Shown here one piece after another: positions 23,701-36,188 of a stretch of 64,000 nucleotides of DNA. The position numbers and the translations under genes were made by a program. Source of the stretch: Halicephalobus mephisto (taxonomy: Eukaryota; Nematoda; Chromadorea; Rhabditida; Panagrolaimidae); assembly GCA_009193035.1 (NCBI GenBank), contig SWDT01000038.1:62001-126000 (forward strand). The letters are read 5' to 3'. Under the pieces are notes generated by a model. It did no database searches, was not told where the DNA came from, and saw only the letters and a program-made list of their open reading frames with translations. Numbering within the stretch: the first letter of the stretch is position 1; each line of letters opens with the position of its first letter.

Positions 23701-24536
23701 CACGAATTTTTATAGTTTTCCAATTGAGACCTAAAACTGCAAAATTCAATGTTTATGTGATTCTGAAAAGATCCAATTGTACTATTTTGAAAACCAAAAA
23801 TAAACTTTTTACGAAATGGTCCCGACACGAATTTGCACAACTTTTTGGAAATTAAAGGAATCTAAAATTCTGATTCTCCGAGATATTTCGCAATCAATTT
23901 TCGGAACGGATTCTTCTCAGATGGATCTAGACTTCTGGGTTGGGACATCCTGGACCTCAACCCTCCATCTGCCTTCCAAAAGCAGTTTCCATATATCGAG
24001 CTGTTAATGAACACCTTAGACACCATAACCACACTACAGTACCCTATCAAAACAACTCCATTTTACTTATTATTGTACACATAAATTTTCAGGTGTCTGG
24101 GCACTTCCCAAGGATTACTCATTGTGATTTTCAAAGACGAAAACCCGGATCTGTCCAGTGGGATACGGTACTTTGCGTACTGACATTGAACATCTATTAC
24201 GAAAAACTTTTATTATTTTTGTATTTTTGGCTTTTTTTCGTGGCCATGGTCAGCACCATCCACTGCTTCTACTGGACGGTTCTTTGCTTCTGTACTCAAA
24301 GTTACATCAAACGACAACTGAAATCTTTCCTTATTATCCACAGTAAATCCGCTTTTGTTGAAAAATTCTTCAAACTTCTTGGTCATGACGGAATATTTAT
24401 CCTTCATCAAATATCATTGAACATTGGTGATTTACCTGCCAGTTATCTCGCTTTATCAATGTTAAACGTGATAGAAAACGACGACAACAAAGAAGAATTC
24501 CAAGCTTTGATCGAAAAAGGACCTAAAGTCGTCTAA
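20772..24536 (+). CDS. Innexin (gap-junction channel protein)
   Basis: Exons 20772-20853, 21161-21478, 22502-22573, 22957-23189 and 24093-24536 give 382 residues, normal for innexins, the four-pass invertebrate gap-junction subunits. The N-terminus runs into DFVDRLNSLYT, the family signature, which requires the acceptor GCAG at 21157-21160. TM1 is VCVLAVGSGLLLTS. Extracellular loop 1 has its two cysteines (INCWTP, NEYCYVHGTYF). The YYQW signature (YYQWIPYILALQ) starts TM2. TM3 follows MYYVVYTVMQ. Loop 2 has HFPRITHCDF and TVLCVLTLNIYYEK, TM4 is LFLYFWLFFVAMV, and the cytoplasmic tail contains LALSMLNVIEN. I cannot say which innexin this is. Intron 4 carries the right arm of an inverted repeat ending ~35 nt before exon 5. 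Confidence 0.95.
21485..21760 (+). repeat. ~36-nt tandem repeat in innexin intron 2
   Basis: About six copies of a unit reading caaatttttaaacttttcta. The remainder of this intron, and intron 3, is AT-rich low-complexity DNA with nothing else visible. Confidence 0.8.
23570..24058 (-). repeat. Right arm of long inverted repeat around innexin exons 1-4
   Basis: Reverse complement of 19783-20290, lying in innexin intron 4. The arms are highly similar; the spacer of ~3.3 kb contains exons 1-4. The unpaired part of the intron, 23190-23570, has no recognised feature. Confidence 0.88.
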
Positions 24537-24807
24537 TTTTAAACTTTCAAAAATCCCTTTTGCCACTGCCAAGATTTCAGTTTTATCAATTTTAAAATTT
24601 TAAAATCTATCTTAGCGTTTATTTCGCGCTGGGACATCAACCTGTGTTTCGTATCATCAAAGTCTACAGAGTTCGAAGTCAAAATTCGACTTCAAAGTTA
24701 ACAATTAAAATTAAAAATTCATATTTTAACAAAAAAGTTCCAAATTTCGACTTCAAACTCTGATTCTCAACTTTGGTAATTTGGAACACTAATGTAAGGG
24801 TTATGGG

Positions 24808-24878
24808 TTTTTGGCCGGGAATCGAACCCGGGTCTTACGAGCGACAGTCAAGGATACTAACCACTGCACTACCGAGGA
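24808..24878 (-). tRNA. tRNA-like element (probable pseudogene), anticodon-region GTC
   Basis: The reverse strand resembles tRNA-Asp (TCCTCGGTAGTGCAGTGGTT, T-arm CCGGGTTCGATTCCCGG, loop CTGTCGC). The 3' acceptor strand does not pair with the 5' strand, and the anticodon stem pairs best when the loop is 11 nt. The flanking bases GGGTTT/AAACCC could pair outside the acceptor. Intergenic, between the innexin and RCC1 genes. Confidence 0.55.
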
Positions 24879-25010
24879 AACCCCTCCGGCCTTTTATGAT
24901 CAAATTAAACCAAAGGTGCTTTATGAAATTTATAAAAAGTAATTTCTATGAGGAAAATAAAATTTATTCAAAATAAACTTCAAAAGAATACTCGTAATTT
25001 CAATACCGTA

Positions 25011-28000
25011 TTATATAGGTCTACCTTTAGCAGCACATCGACTGCATTTCCTGAGCTTATTTCTTAAGGCAGCAAATTCAGCTTTTGCAGATCCACTTTC
25101 AACAACACATTTCTCATAATGTCCACAATCCGTATAAAATCTCAATTGATCTAACGGCGATAATTGTTCACATCTTTGTTTTAATGCTTTCACCTTATTT
25201 GCCGGAGGCATTTTAGCTGATTTCAAAGCCATGAATCTTTCCTTCGCCTGCATATCTGCCAATCTTCGATGACCTGCCGATTCTGCAGAATGTACAGAAG
25301 AATTCGGAGAAGCCGCCAGAGGTAATTCTAAAAATGGATCCACAAGTCGACAAAGACGATTGTCTTGGGCAAGTCTATTATAAATAGGGAATTTGTACTG
25401 TAGTAATTTGAGTAGAACTAAGGCTTGAATGTCCTTGTAAGGATGAATCCTGAGTAAATTGTAGAGTTTATCCAGTAGTTCATCTATCAATTCATCTTCA
25501 AGTTTAGAATTCGTCGAAACAGGAGACAATGGCAAGCCTTCTGTAGAATTTCCATTTTTATCATCCATATTCCACGGAAAAGTCGGAGGTGGAGTATTTC
25601 TCGTCCCCTCATTCACAGTACCCCGTGGTGACCGAGCAGCTAGTTGAGAATTCACACTTCGTTGTGGCGAAGTCAATGCAAGATTCTTCGTACTTGACGA
25701 ATTAGACGCTACGGTAGAATCCTTTCCCGTTTTCGATTTCTTCAAAGCACACAAAACATCAACTGCATTCAGAATATCCCCTGCGGCAATATGCACCCTA
25801 CAAGCAGCAGCCACAGGAACAACATGTTTCGCCAAGTTCCGCGAAATAAGAACCAATGTCTGTTGATCCGCTGACATCAGATTCAGAGAAAGATTGTATT
25901 CTCGATCAACATACGATATAGCTGAAAATTAAAATCACCAACTGTACTAATGTAAAAACTAAAAACGAGTGTTTTTATGAAATGTTTTCCAAGAGAATTT
26001 CTAAAATCTTTCAGAACCTAAAGGAGTCTAGAACTTTGATTTTGCGCAGGAGTAATTTCGAAACCAATATTTTGAAGTTATATATGAATAAATTTAGAAA
26101 CTTCAAAATTAGGATGAGGTACATAACCCTCCACCCATATTTGAAAGTTAATATTCATATATAAAACCATTAATAAAATTTAAAAAATTGTAACATTGAA
26201 ATACCCCATGGAAAACAAGTTCTTCCGTTCGCTATTCAAAATTGTTAAAAATTACCTTGACAGATGGCCGTTTGGAGCCCAGGGATCGGAGTGGGCTTCT
26301 GAACACTGTTGTCATCTGGAAGGTCTACCATTTCTTGGACTCGAAAGCTTAGCTTCCATTCATGCTTCTTCGTGTAGCCAAGTCCAAGTTGATACTTGTC
26401 GTTTCTACCCCAGACATAGGTCCTTCCACAAGACGAAGTGGCCATCGTGGTTCCTCTTCCTGCGACTACGTGCTTCCATTTCGTCAGTATCGGTTCCATA
26501 ACTTTCGAAGGTTTGTCTTTCCCGACTTTGTTTCCATGACCAAGTTGCATATCCGATCCTTTCCCCCAAGTGAATAGTTGTCCATCTTCAGTAACCAAAG
26601 CATTGTGAGAATATCCCGCCGAAATCTGCTTGATTGGAGATTTTTCTTCTGGCCATTTTTCAATCATTGATATATTCATGAAATCTCGAGCAACATCAGG
26701 TTTCAATTTCTGCATCAAAAGTCGAGGAGAAGTCACATTTGGAGATTCTGGATTCTTCTTTGTTTCAACTCCATTTTGTTCTTTTTCAGAAACATCTGAG
26801 GATTCTTTATTTTGTTCTTTTTCTGAAAATTAAAAATTACTAATAACAGTATTGCACAAATAAAAGTTTTTACGAAACTTCCCCAACACGAAAGTCTAGG
26901 ATTTTCAAAGAAATTAAAAAATTTTAGGTAACAAAGAAGAAAAAGAAGAGAGTAGAAACAGAGCGAGTGGATCCCAGTACATTGCCAGATTTACCACTTT
27001 TTCCGGCATCACAAACTTTTCTCTTTTTGCGCGCGAATTTGAAATTTCAAAAAATTCTATATTGTTTTTTCTTTGCTTAAACGTTTATATTATAGAAATG
27101 AAAGTGATTATTGCTGCGAAATAGTCCCAATACGAGTTTCCAGAAGTTTTTAAAAATTAAAATAATCTACAATTTTGGTTTTTTAATTTTAGATGATTTC
27201 TAAATTAATTTTTTCGTCAATATTCTTCTTATATAAATTCAGGGACGCTTATATTACGGTATATGGGATACATTAACCTCTACCTATTTTCCATGATGAA
27301 CTTCGGTATACGAATTTGTCAATAGATTTTGGGAATTTTAAAACCATTACAGTACCCCATAAGAAAAGAGTTAATTTACTGTAGAAATAAACTTACTTAT
27401 TTTATCCCTTATGTTAATGTTGAATTTCCTCGTTATTCCCATTCTGAACTTCAAAGACATGGGGGAAATTCCCCATTCGTAAATCGTCTGACTTTCGCTC
27501 ACAGCTACAGTATGAAAATAATTGCTAGAAATCATCCTCATTGGTTCAGGAAGAGGAATTTTATAAATCCCTCGACATTTCGTATTTTCGAGATATTTAA
27601 CTTTATTTTTCGACTTTTGTGGATCCAAGGCTAATTGACCAAAAGTGACAGCTCCACATCCGTACAGATCTCCTGATTCGGTCAAAAATAAAGAATGAGC
27701 ATACCCTAAGGCAATATCGACTATTCTGACGTCATTTTTAAATACAGTAACTTTCGATGGAATAAGTCGACAATTATGGTAGTCTTTTACAGTATCCATA
27801 TCCAAGGCCAATTGTCCATGAACAGACCAACCCCAAAGATAAACTTCGTCTTCAACATTGATCAAACCCGAATGATAGTGACCTGCGATTATCTTCTTGG
27901 CTTTACCGTAATTATTGAAAATAGCAACTGGAGATTGGATTTCATTTTTGTCTCCTGTTCCACATTGACCGAATCTGTTTCTACCGTACGAATACACAGT

Positions 28001-31000
28001 ACCCGTCGACGACAAAAGTAACACATGTTCTGTACCGCAATCCGCGGCCACAATGCTCGGTTCTTCTTCTGCATTTAAAAATTTAATTTTTTCAGGAAAA
28101 AAAGTTGTTTTTTTTCTTTTTATTTGTCGAATTCCAGCCTGATCCGTTTTGTTATTTTTTCCTTTAATTCTTGAATCTGTTTGAAGTCTAACAACTCCAG
28201 CACTAAATTCCCCCCAAAAAACCGGTATATCTTCCGTAGTTATAGCAACAGCACAATTTGATCCGAGAGAAAGGACGACTTTCGGAATATCCAAAGGCAG
28301 CATTTTTGATTTGGCATGATATAGGAATCTAATCGTCGCAATGGCATACAAAGCCAATGCTGGTGAAGGAACTCTAAAAAGTTTATAACAATCATATAAT
28401 TTAAAAAATTAAAAATAAGCATCTTTATAAAACTATTTCAATGCGCATTTTTAGGATTTCTTAAAAAGTTTTAAAATTTCAGCTAAAAGAAAAAAGAAAG
28501 AGAGAGAGAGCGAGGAAGAGAGAAAGAGAGAGAAAAAGAAAAAAAGAAGAAGAAAGAAAGCGAGAGTCGATTTTAATAAATTGCCAAATTTACCACTTTT
28601 TCCATTATTGCAAACTTCTCTCCTTTTGCGCGGGAATTTCAAAATTACTACAAATTTTACATCGCTTTGTCCAATTACGATATTTCTATTTAAAAAATTT
28701 AAATTAATATTTGTGCAAAATGATCTCGAAGAAAATTTCGAGAAGTTTTTAGAAACCAAATTAGCTCAAAATTCCAATTTTGTAATTACATACAATTTCG
28801 TAATCAATTTTTTGAAACTATTTCCCGAAATAGATCTAGAACTTTCTGAATCAGGATACATAAGGTGTACAATCCTCTATCTGTCTTCTAGAGCTAATTT
28901 CGATATATGAAATCCTTAATAAACATAAAAAATCAAAACACTGAAACACTTCAAAATTTGATTGTAAATAGTAAAAACTCACTTTGCAATGAGATCTTGT
29001 CCGAAATTAGCCAGTAATGCCAATTGAGGGCCGTTATCGATATTAGCTAGACAAGTAATAATTTTCGTCAACAAAGGAGACGCTAAAGCTTCTACTGCTG
29101 TCCAGGAAATTAAATTTAACATTCTACTTAGTACATCTGCTGGAACGTCGTGTAAAGTGGGCAGTTCCATCAAGTGTTCTGCCATTATCTGAGAAAACAC
29201 ATGAGGTTCCTTTGTCAATAAGATACATATGCTTGTCCACATCTCATGTTTCAGAAGAAGTTTAAAAGTCCCTGTTGATGCCGTAGAATGCATAAAACAT
29301 AGTCTAAAAAGCACTTCGTAATAAAAATTGATATACCAAAAATGATAAATAAAAAAATTGATATATCAAAAATAATAAATAAAAAAATTGATATATCAAA
29401 AATGATAAAAAATAAAAATTGATATATCAAAAATAATAAAAAATAAAAATTGATATATCAAAAATGATAAAGAATAAAAATTGATATATAAAAGAATAAA
29501 AAAATAAAAATTGATATATCGAAAATTACCTTAGATCCTTTTCTAGTGCTTCTTTGGCTTCTGTATCTTGTTTTTTTAATTTTTTCAATTTAATTTCATA
29601 AATTTCTAGTAAATTTTTGAAAAATTTTCCATTTTTCTCGCACATCGCCATCAGATACGGTACAATCACATCAGCAGCGTTCCAATCCGATAGAATTCTT
29701 ACAATATCATTCATGTCCACTTCTGATTCCATTGCCAACGACAATGCTCCGTTTAAATTAGATTCGTTTTCTTCGTTATTTTGTGACCATTTTTTAAGTA
29801 CAATTTCAAGAATATTTTTCGAAATTTCTTTTTCATTTGATGATATATTTGTTGCTATAGTTTTCAGAGATTCCGTCGAGAAATAAACATTGATCAAATA
29901 ACTCAAAACCACATGATTAACAGAACTGAAAAAAAATTTCTTAAAAAATTTCTAAAAATATTTTTAAAAAATCGAAAAAAAACTAAAAATATTTTTAAAA
30001 AAAATAAAAAATCATTTGGAAATTTTCGAAAAAAAATTAAATTCTTTTAAAAAATTTTCGAAAAAAAAATTAAAATTAAAAAATCATACAATTTCGGTTT
30101 AAAAACAATGAAATCTTTTTCTGTGATGATGAAGCATTCTTCCATTTCTCTAGAGGTACTAACAAGAGGAACAAATCCTAGTAATCTATCCTTCAATCTA
30201 GCTGCATGAACGAACATGGGTTCTTTGTGAAGATTAGGCTGAAAAAAAATTGTATAAAAATCGATATATAAAACTTACAAGAAACAAAATATCGTAATAA
30301 ACATCGTTGGATTCTGTGACGCAGAAGAGAGATTTCGGATTATATTGAACCATGTACGTTTGTTTCGGAACTAAGACCACTTGCTGATGGTTCTCCTTGT
30401 GACGATGAAGGACATCGTAAAACAAAACTTTACGTTCAGAGGAATCTAATCCAATAACTCTGGGATCGTTGTGAATGGTGGAAAATCTGAGATCAGACTT
30501 CTCAATCGGACTACATTGCATATGCTGAATTGTCTCCCGGAGATCGCTTTTAATAGTTTCCAAAACGAGCACCGTCTGCATTCCATCATATTCCGTTACC
30601 TGAAAATCGCAATAAAAAAGTGGTCCTCTTAATCCCATTGTTCATTTCTCTGAAGCAGGATCAGGTTCAGATATGTTATGTTATAAGATTTGGATTTTCT
30701 TAAATTCAGTTTGTAAAAGAAGTTAAACTTCATAAGTTCCCTTCAGCAAGGAACCGAACCTGAGTCTCGCGAGTGGCAGTCTAGCGTTCTAACCACTACA
30801 CCACCGAAGGCAAAACGGCGGGAATTACTAAACAAAACACAAACCAATAGAGAAAAACAATCTTTGTCGTTTGTCAGCTGTAAATCAGCTATACTACATT
30901 CCAACGATACAGTCGTCATTAGTCTTCTTGTGACCAAATTGATTATGACCAGTCTGCCTCCCTTGCATCCGTAAATAATATAAGGAGTGTTAGAGAATTG

Positions 31001-32238
31001 AGAAGTGAAACAAACAGCAGCCGTCGGCACGATCGACGGAGAGTTGTCCACGGGAAAAAACATGGTGATCAACGTAGGTTCTGTGCAAATTATCGTTGAA
31101 GCACCCCAATTCACGTCCTGAAAAAGTATTTACGGAGGTCTTACATGAAATAAAGTATTTCGAAATTGTTAGGTATAGGTTGTTCCAGAATACAGTACCA
31201 GAGCAGTACTGTAGATCCTTGGGATCATGATAGTAGGATCCAGAAATTTAAACATATAACGACCATGAAGATTATCCTTCAGAACTTATGACAAAAAATT
31301 CGAATTTTTGAAATATAAAATTTTTGTTTATAAAAAAGCCGAATTTTTTGACATAACTTTTGAAACTCAATCTCCACAGATGCTACAGATACCTAGAATT
31401 CCAGAATCTACTGTCAGGACTCTAATACTCCAGGGTACTTTTGTGTTACTGTGTACTTGGAAGCCACAACTAGCAATTTCAAAACAATAAAGAACTTTGA
31501 AAACTTACAATGAGATATCTGATGGGGATCATGAGGACGAATCCGTTGCTTTGGATTACACACACTACTGAAGCATCTGAAGTTATGGAGACCAGCACCG
31601 GATCCATCCATTCTGGATAAAAACTCCTGGCATTGACTGTCTGGATTCTTTCAGTAGATCCAGCTCTGTAGTAAGTAATCAAGTCAGCTGAAAATTTGTA
31701 TGAAATTTATAATTTAAAATTAATATAAAAACGGAAATTAAAAAAGTGAATTGTTGTAGAAAAATAACTATATAACAAAATTTTAAAAAAAAATTCTATA
31801 AGCAAATAATTATGTAAAATTTTATAAAACATTAATATATGAAAAACTTAAAAATTATTATACAGAAATTCCTAAAAAAAGCATATAAAAGTTATTATAT
31901 AATAAATTTAAAAAGAAATTAATATAAGAAAATTTTTTAAAAATTGATATATAAAAATTCTTAGAAAATTGATATATAAAGATTATTCTATAAAATTGAT
32001 ATATGAAAATTCTTTAAAAATCAATATATAGAAATTCTTAAAAAATTGATATATGAGGATTATCTTAAAAAATTAATATATGAAAATTTTAAAAAATTGA
32101 TATATGAAAATTTCTAAAAAACTTACCTTTTGATGTCAAAGCTATTGTTAGTAAAAATCCCTCCTCGGAGATATATGAATAATCACGGATGATCTCATTG
32201 TCTGCTGTATGGGTAATTACGGTTGAGGTAAATTCCAT
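25011..32238 (-). CDS. Large RCC1-repeat protein with N-terminal propeller-like region (GLO-4-like candidate)
   Basis: Ten exons (32238-32127, 31687-31509, 31117-30845, 30599-30279, 30238-30090, 29925-29530, 29303-28983, 28373-27397, 26822-26256, 25921-25011) join in phase to 1401 residues. The N-terminal third reads like WD/propeller strands (YIIYGCKGGRLVIINLVTRR). A helical segment follows, then RCC1/ATS1 blades with their signatures: GTEHVLLLSSTGTVYSYGRN, HYHSGLINVEDEVYLWGWS, YAHSLFLTESGDLYGCG, GYSHNALVTEDGQLFTWGKG and TYVWGRNDKYQLGLG. The C-terminus has a low-complexity linker, helices and a CxxC-type end (RKCSRCAAKG). RCC1 repeats often mediate GTPase exchange or binding. Length and layout recall GLO-4, the C. 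elegans factor for lysosome-related gut granules, but I could not verify this. Introns carry repeats and a tRNA-like element. Confidence 0.85.
26870..27065 (+). repeat. Dispersed repeat family A, copy in RCC1-gene intron
   Basis: Shares gagcgagtgg, ttgccagatttaccactttt and gcgcgcgaattt with the other copies. The rest of intron 26823-27396 is AT-rich without a visible feature. Another copy is at 28440-28640 in the next intron upstream. Confidence 0.6.
29330..29525 (+). repeat. ~34-nt tandem repeat in intron
   Basis: Six copies of a unit reading aaaattgatatatcaaaaat followed by gataaaaaat. The gatatatc core is itself palindromic. Confidence 0.88.
30739..30810 (-). tRNA. tRNA-like gene with anticodon-region GCC (possible tRNA-Gly type)
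   Basis: The reverse strand has a fully paired 7-bp acceptor (CCTTCGG with CTGAAGG), a D-arm (GGTGTAGTGGTTAGAAC), loop CTGCCAC and T-loop TTCGGTT. The anticodon stem is poor in the standard register (two or more mismatches) and better with an 11-nt loop. It is the best-preserved of three related elements and lies in sense orientation within the intron between RCC1-gene exons 3 and 4. Confidence 0.6.
31720..32120. repeat. AT-rich micro-repeats in the RCC1-gene first intron
   Basis: Repeated attgatatatgaaaat-like units of 25-35 nt with drift. No other feature in this intron. Confidence 0.65.
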
Positions 32239-33554
32239 AATTAATAAAAATCGAAATTATGAATCAAACAAAATTAAATCAGTCTTTCTCAACTGACATT
32301 TGTCACTAGTAAAAACAAAGGGCAAATGCCATGACAAAACACCGGCGAATTTGTGATTTAGTCGGTTCGAGATCTATGGCGAAAGAGAGGCGGAAAAAAC
32401 GAGGATGAACAGCTCTCGTAGCCGCGAGAATATAGCGGGAAATTTGGCGTTGTGTTCTTTCATGAATGCTCAAGTGCTTTTTTGAATGAATCGCAGCTGT
32501 TTGAAAAAATGTTTCTTGTTTCCAAATTGACATATGAGATGTTTGAAAAATTAAGATTGCGGCTTTTTTAAGATTGATTTCTTTGTCTCTGACAGTTGCT
32601 CCCCCCTTGGCAATGGTCCCTGGGGCCCTTACCCCTGGATTAAAGGTAGTTTGGAAAATTATTTTTTAGTTACTTGATATGTATTTTAGGCCATTTTTAA
32701 AATTTTAAAAAATCAACCTGAAGAAATAGAGCAATTAAATTATATGAAAGTGGATCCCCTGAGGTACTTTTTGGACTTAAAATAATTCGAAAATTTTTGA
32801 TTTTTTTAGTTGGTATTTATTTTAGGCCATTTTTAAAATAAAAAAAAATCAACCTGAAGAAATAAAGAAATAAAATTATATGAAAGTGGATCCCCTGAGG
32901 CATTTATTTCTCTTGGATTTTAGATAATTCGAAAATTTTTGATTTTTTTAGTTAATATTTATTTTAGGCCATTTCAGAAATCTTTCTGAAAAAATTAAAA
33001 AAGTAGGTTATGTGAAATTTGATTCCCTTAGGCGTTAACCCCCTCAGGTTGTCTCTAGTTAAAATTTTTGTTTTTAATCTTTTTAGTCACGATTTCCATT
33101 TTAGCCTAATCCAGTTACCAAAAAGTGATTTTAAAACGAAAAATTAAACCAGTCTTACGAAATCAGGGGCCAAATGTCCCAAGAAAGAAATTTCATCTGA
33201 TTTTTTATTTTTTTATTTTTGGTTATTTCAAGATTGCCTGGAAAACAAAAAATTAACTGTTTACAATTTTCCCTCAGGGCATCTACCCCTCGAGCCATGT
33301 TGGTTTCGGATTTTTTGAATCGATTTTATTGCAGTTGTCATTTTAGGCTGATCCGGTTACTGAAAAGTGATCTTGAAAAACCCAAACTCAGGGACGAAAC
33401 GCCCAAGGGAGGCAATGGCCGCAATTTCGTTTGTTTCAATGGAATTTGAGACAAATTTATTTTAAATTCTGAAATCTAATTCGAGGAAAACCTGTTCGTA
33501 TCTACATGTGGTCCTAATTGTCGATTATGCAATTGTATAATTCCAATTAGACAA
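32239..33554. other. Intergenic: promoter of the RCC1 gene, then repeat array
   Basis: 32239-32590 is moderately complex and probably contains the RCC1-gene promoter; a 75-codon reverse ORF there has no supporting evidence. 32590-33440 is a tandem array (separate entry). The remaining bases are the 3' flank of the transporter gene. Confidence 0.55.
32600..33440 (+). repeat. ~140-nt tandem repeat array, family E
   Basis: Units contain aaagtggatcccctgaggca, a long AT stretch and tttattttaggccatttt. The same family forms an array at 62820-63730 in the same orientation (ttgatcccttagcgatgttt, cccttggattcga, ttaggccattttaagaat). Confidence 0.82.
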
Positions 33555-36188
33555 TTATTTGGAGAAAAGAACATTAGTGGACTTGGCGGTCGACCAACTT
33601 CCGAAGCTCGACTTCGACTGTCGGCTGTGCTGACGGCTGAGGTTGCTGACGCTGGCACGTGAGCTCGGGGCAGCCCACCATTGTCGTTCGTTACTTCCCC
33701 ACAGGGTGAAAATAATGACCGGCAAGAAGGCCACTACACCTCCCATGACCCACACGACACCCCATTCTTCTCTTGTTCCGTTTTGAACAATCCATTTCGT
33801 CAGGATTTTGTTGCAGATCGAAAACCACGCAACTATGAAAAACGAAATTCCTGAAAAAACTATTTTTACGATTTCTCATGATAGATAACCTACCAGTGAT
33901 AATCCCCGAAAACGGCGGAGCTAACTGGAGCAGAGCTGTCTGAACACCCGGCGTGTGTAATCCTAAAAATTTTTAAAAATTAGAAAACAATCAAAACAAC
34001 TTCAAAAAGTTAGGAAAAATAAAAAAATATTAAAAAATAAAAAATTTTAAAAAATAAAATTTCATATATGTACCTGCAAAAATCATCGCGAAACACAGAC
34101 ATACGATTGCAAAAACCGCATTTTCCTTGTCGAAAAATGGCACGGCCAAGATGCTTATTGACAATCCCAATGAAGCGATGCCATTGAAAGCCTGAAATTT
34201 CAATAATTATAAAGTTAAAATTTTTTAAATTTAATTATTGTTAGGAAATCTACTCCACTGAAGTGCAATCAGCTCAATGTGGTCTCGAAGGGAAAATCCC
34301 TGCATACTAATCAGCTATCTTACTGTAGCAGAAGACAGCTGTGTGTTAGTTCCGTTTTGTCGATTTTATTATTTTTCGTTGTTATTTTCATTATTTTATT
34401 GTTTTTTTGTGCTTTTTATATATTAAATACTCCTAATATTTCCTTATCTTTCATGTGATCTCAAAACGAAAACTCCAGGACCTCAAATCCGCTGTTGTAG
34501 TTGGAAGAAATGGTGTATTAATTACTTTTTTTACTATTGCTACTTTTATTTTTACATATTACTGATATATTGAACATCCTTGATGTCCCCTATCTTTCAT
34601 GTTATCCCGGAACAAGGAGCCCTATCTTTCAACCAGATGTGTTATTGCACTTGAAAGAATATGTCTATTTTATTATTTTTGTTTCACGTGTTGATATATT
34701 AGGCATTTTAAATATCTCCCTATCTTTCACGGAATCTTACAAACCCCTGTATATTAACTGCGCTACCGCATCCAAAAAACCTGTGTCACTTTTATTGTTT
34801 TTATCGTTATGGTTTACTTGCACTGTTAGTTACTAAACTGCTGGGACGATCTTCCTTATCACCCACACATAATACCTACCTTACAAACCACAGTGCTGTC
34901 GTAATTCGTGTTGACAGTGAGCCAACTTGACAGACTGGCCGAGAGCATTTTACTGATGAAGAGGAACATTATCGGGAGGGCGGAAAGGAGCCCGTTCTTT
35001 GTAGGGGCGAACTCCAGAACGTCTCTCATGTAGTTAGGCAAGAATTGAAGCAAAATAACAAGTGGGTATTCATGACAAATCAACGAAAACACCCCTACCC
35101 AGAGGGGGACTGATCCGAGGAGATTTCTCCAGGGTACTCTTCTTTTCTGAGTTCTTTTTCCGATGCTTTCACAAGCTATCCTGCTTTCGATGAAGAGACG
35201 CTCTCTGTTTGAGATGCAGTACTGCTTGGAAGGTTTATCTGCGCCCATGGGGATCCAGAAAAACATAACCAGTCCTGAAATTATCCCACTAAGGAAGAAT
35301 ATGGTCGGCCAGCCACCGTGGATATCCTTTCTGGTACACAAGTAACCCGCTGTTGGTAAAATGAATAAAGTTCCGATTTGCCTTCCTCCTGTGATTATCC
35401 CCAGGGCTGCTGATCTTTCTGATTGGGGGAACCATCGGGTGATGAGGGAGTTTACTGCAGGAGTCATACAGGCGTCCGCAACCCCTACGGCGACTCTGGC
35501 GAAAACGGCGTACCAGAAGCTTTCTTGGGCTAGTAATGGTAGGGCAAAATTCCCGACAGTACAGAGAATCAAGCCGAGGAACACCATGAATTTTCCGTTA
35601 ATCCTATCTGCATAAAGACCCGTAAGAACCATAACCAAGGATCCGGCATTTTGGGCTGCAAGTACCAAACCTTCCTAAAGTGCGTTAATTTGGTTCAAAA
35701 AGTGGAAAATAATAAATTACCTGATCAGAGTGCCACTCAAGGTCACCTCCGTACTGGTGAACAGGACATTTAATCATACAAATCAAAGCCACAGCAATGT
35801 TGGACGAACTGATGGAAAGTGTAATATAACAACAACAGAGTAAAACTGCAACTAATAACCTCATGGAGGGGAAAAGTACGGTAGGTTTGACGAATAAATC
35901 GTCGTCGTCGGCATCTTTGGAGTTTTTTCTGTCGATGGAATTTGAGAAGAAATTAGTTTTCTGAGAATATAGTGAAACACTGTCGATTCGGAATATTGGG
36001 CTGTGTTTGGGGTGGAAATCGGCGCTGCACCAGGGATTTATCTTCTCAGGTAGGTTTTTAGGGGATTTTTGAACATTTGTTGAACTGACACTTGGGGAGT
36101 TGGAATCGTGATGGATCTCTGAGGATGATGATGCAATTGAATTAACTGCATCAAAATCAGATTTCATCTTTTGATTAAAGAAATCCAA
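33555..36188 (-). CDS. SLC17/MFS anion transporter (sodium-phosphate/vesicular transporter type)
   Basis: Five exons (36188-35721, 35674-34880, 34191-34074, 33962-33894, 33850-33555) give 581 residues with about twelve hydrophobic segments. After a ~110-residue polar Ser/Asn-rich cytoplasmic start comes TM1 (LLVAVLLCCCYITLSISSSN). The loop 2-3 MFS motif is GLYADRINGKFMVFLG; later segments include RVAVGVADACMTPAVNSLI, RWFPQSERSAALGI, GRQIGTLFILPTAGYL and PTIFFLSGIISGLVMFFWI. The SERSAALG...GRQIG block is typical of SLC17 (Na/phosphate, sialin, VGLUT). The tail is Ser/Arg-rich. Substrate cannot be deduced. The chosen ATG is the first in frame; a second in-frame Met lies seven codons later (codon 8). 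Confidence 0.9.
34230..34860. repeat. Degenerate ~110-nt tandem repeat in transporter intron 2
   Basis: Three to four drifting units containing tatctttcatgt and atattgaacatccttgatgt-like sequence fill intron 34192-34879. Nothing else is visible there. Confidence 0.5.

Noticed and set aside
32306..32533. 75-codon reverse ORF upstream of the RCC1 gene
   Set aside because: No splice or conservation evidence; it lies in the likely promoter. Kept as unannotated.
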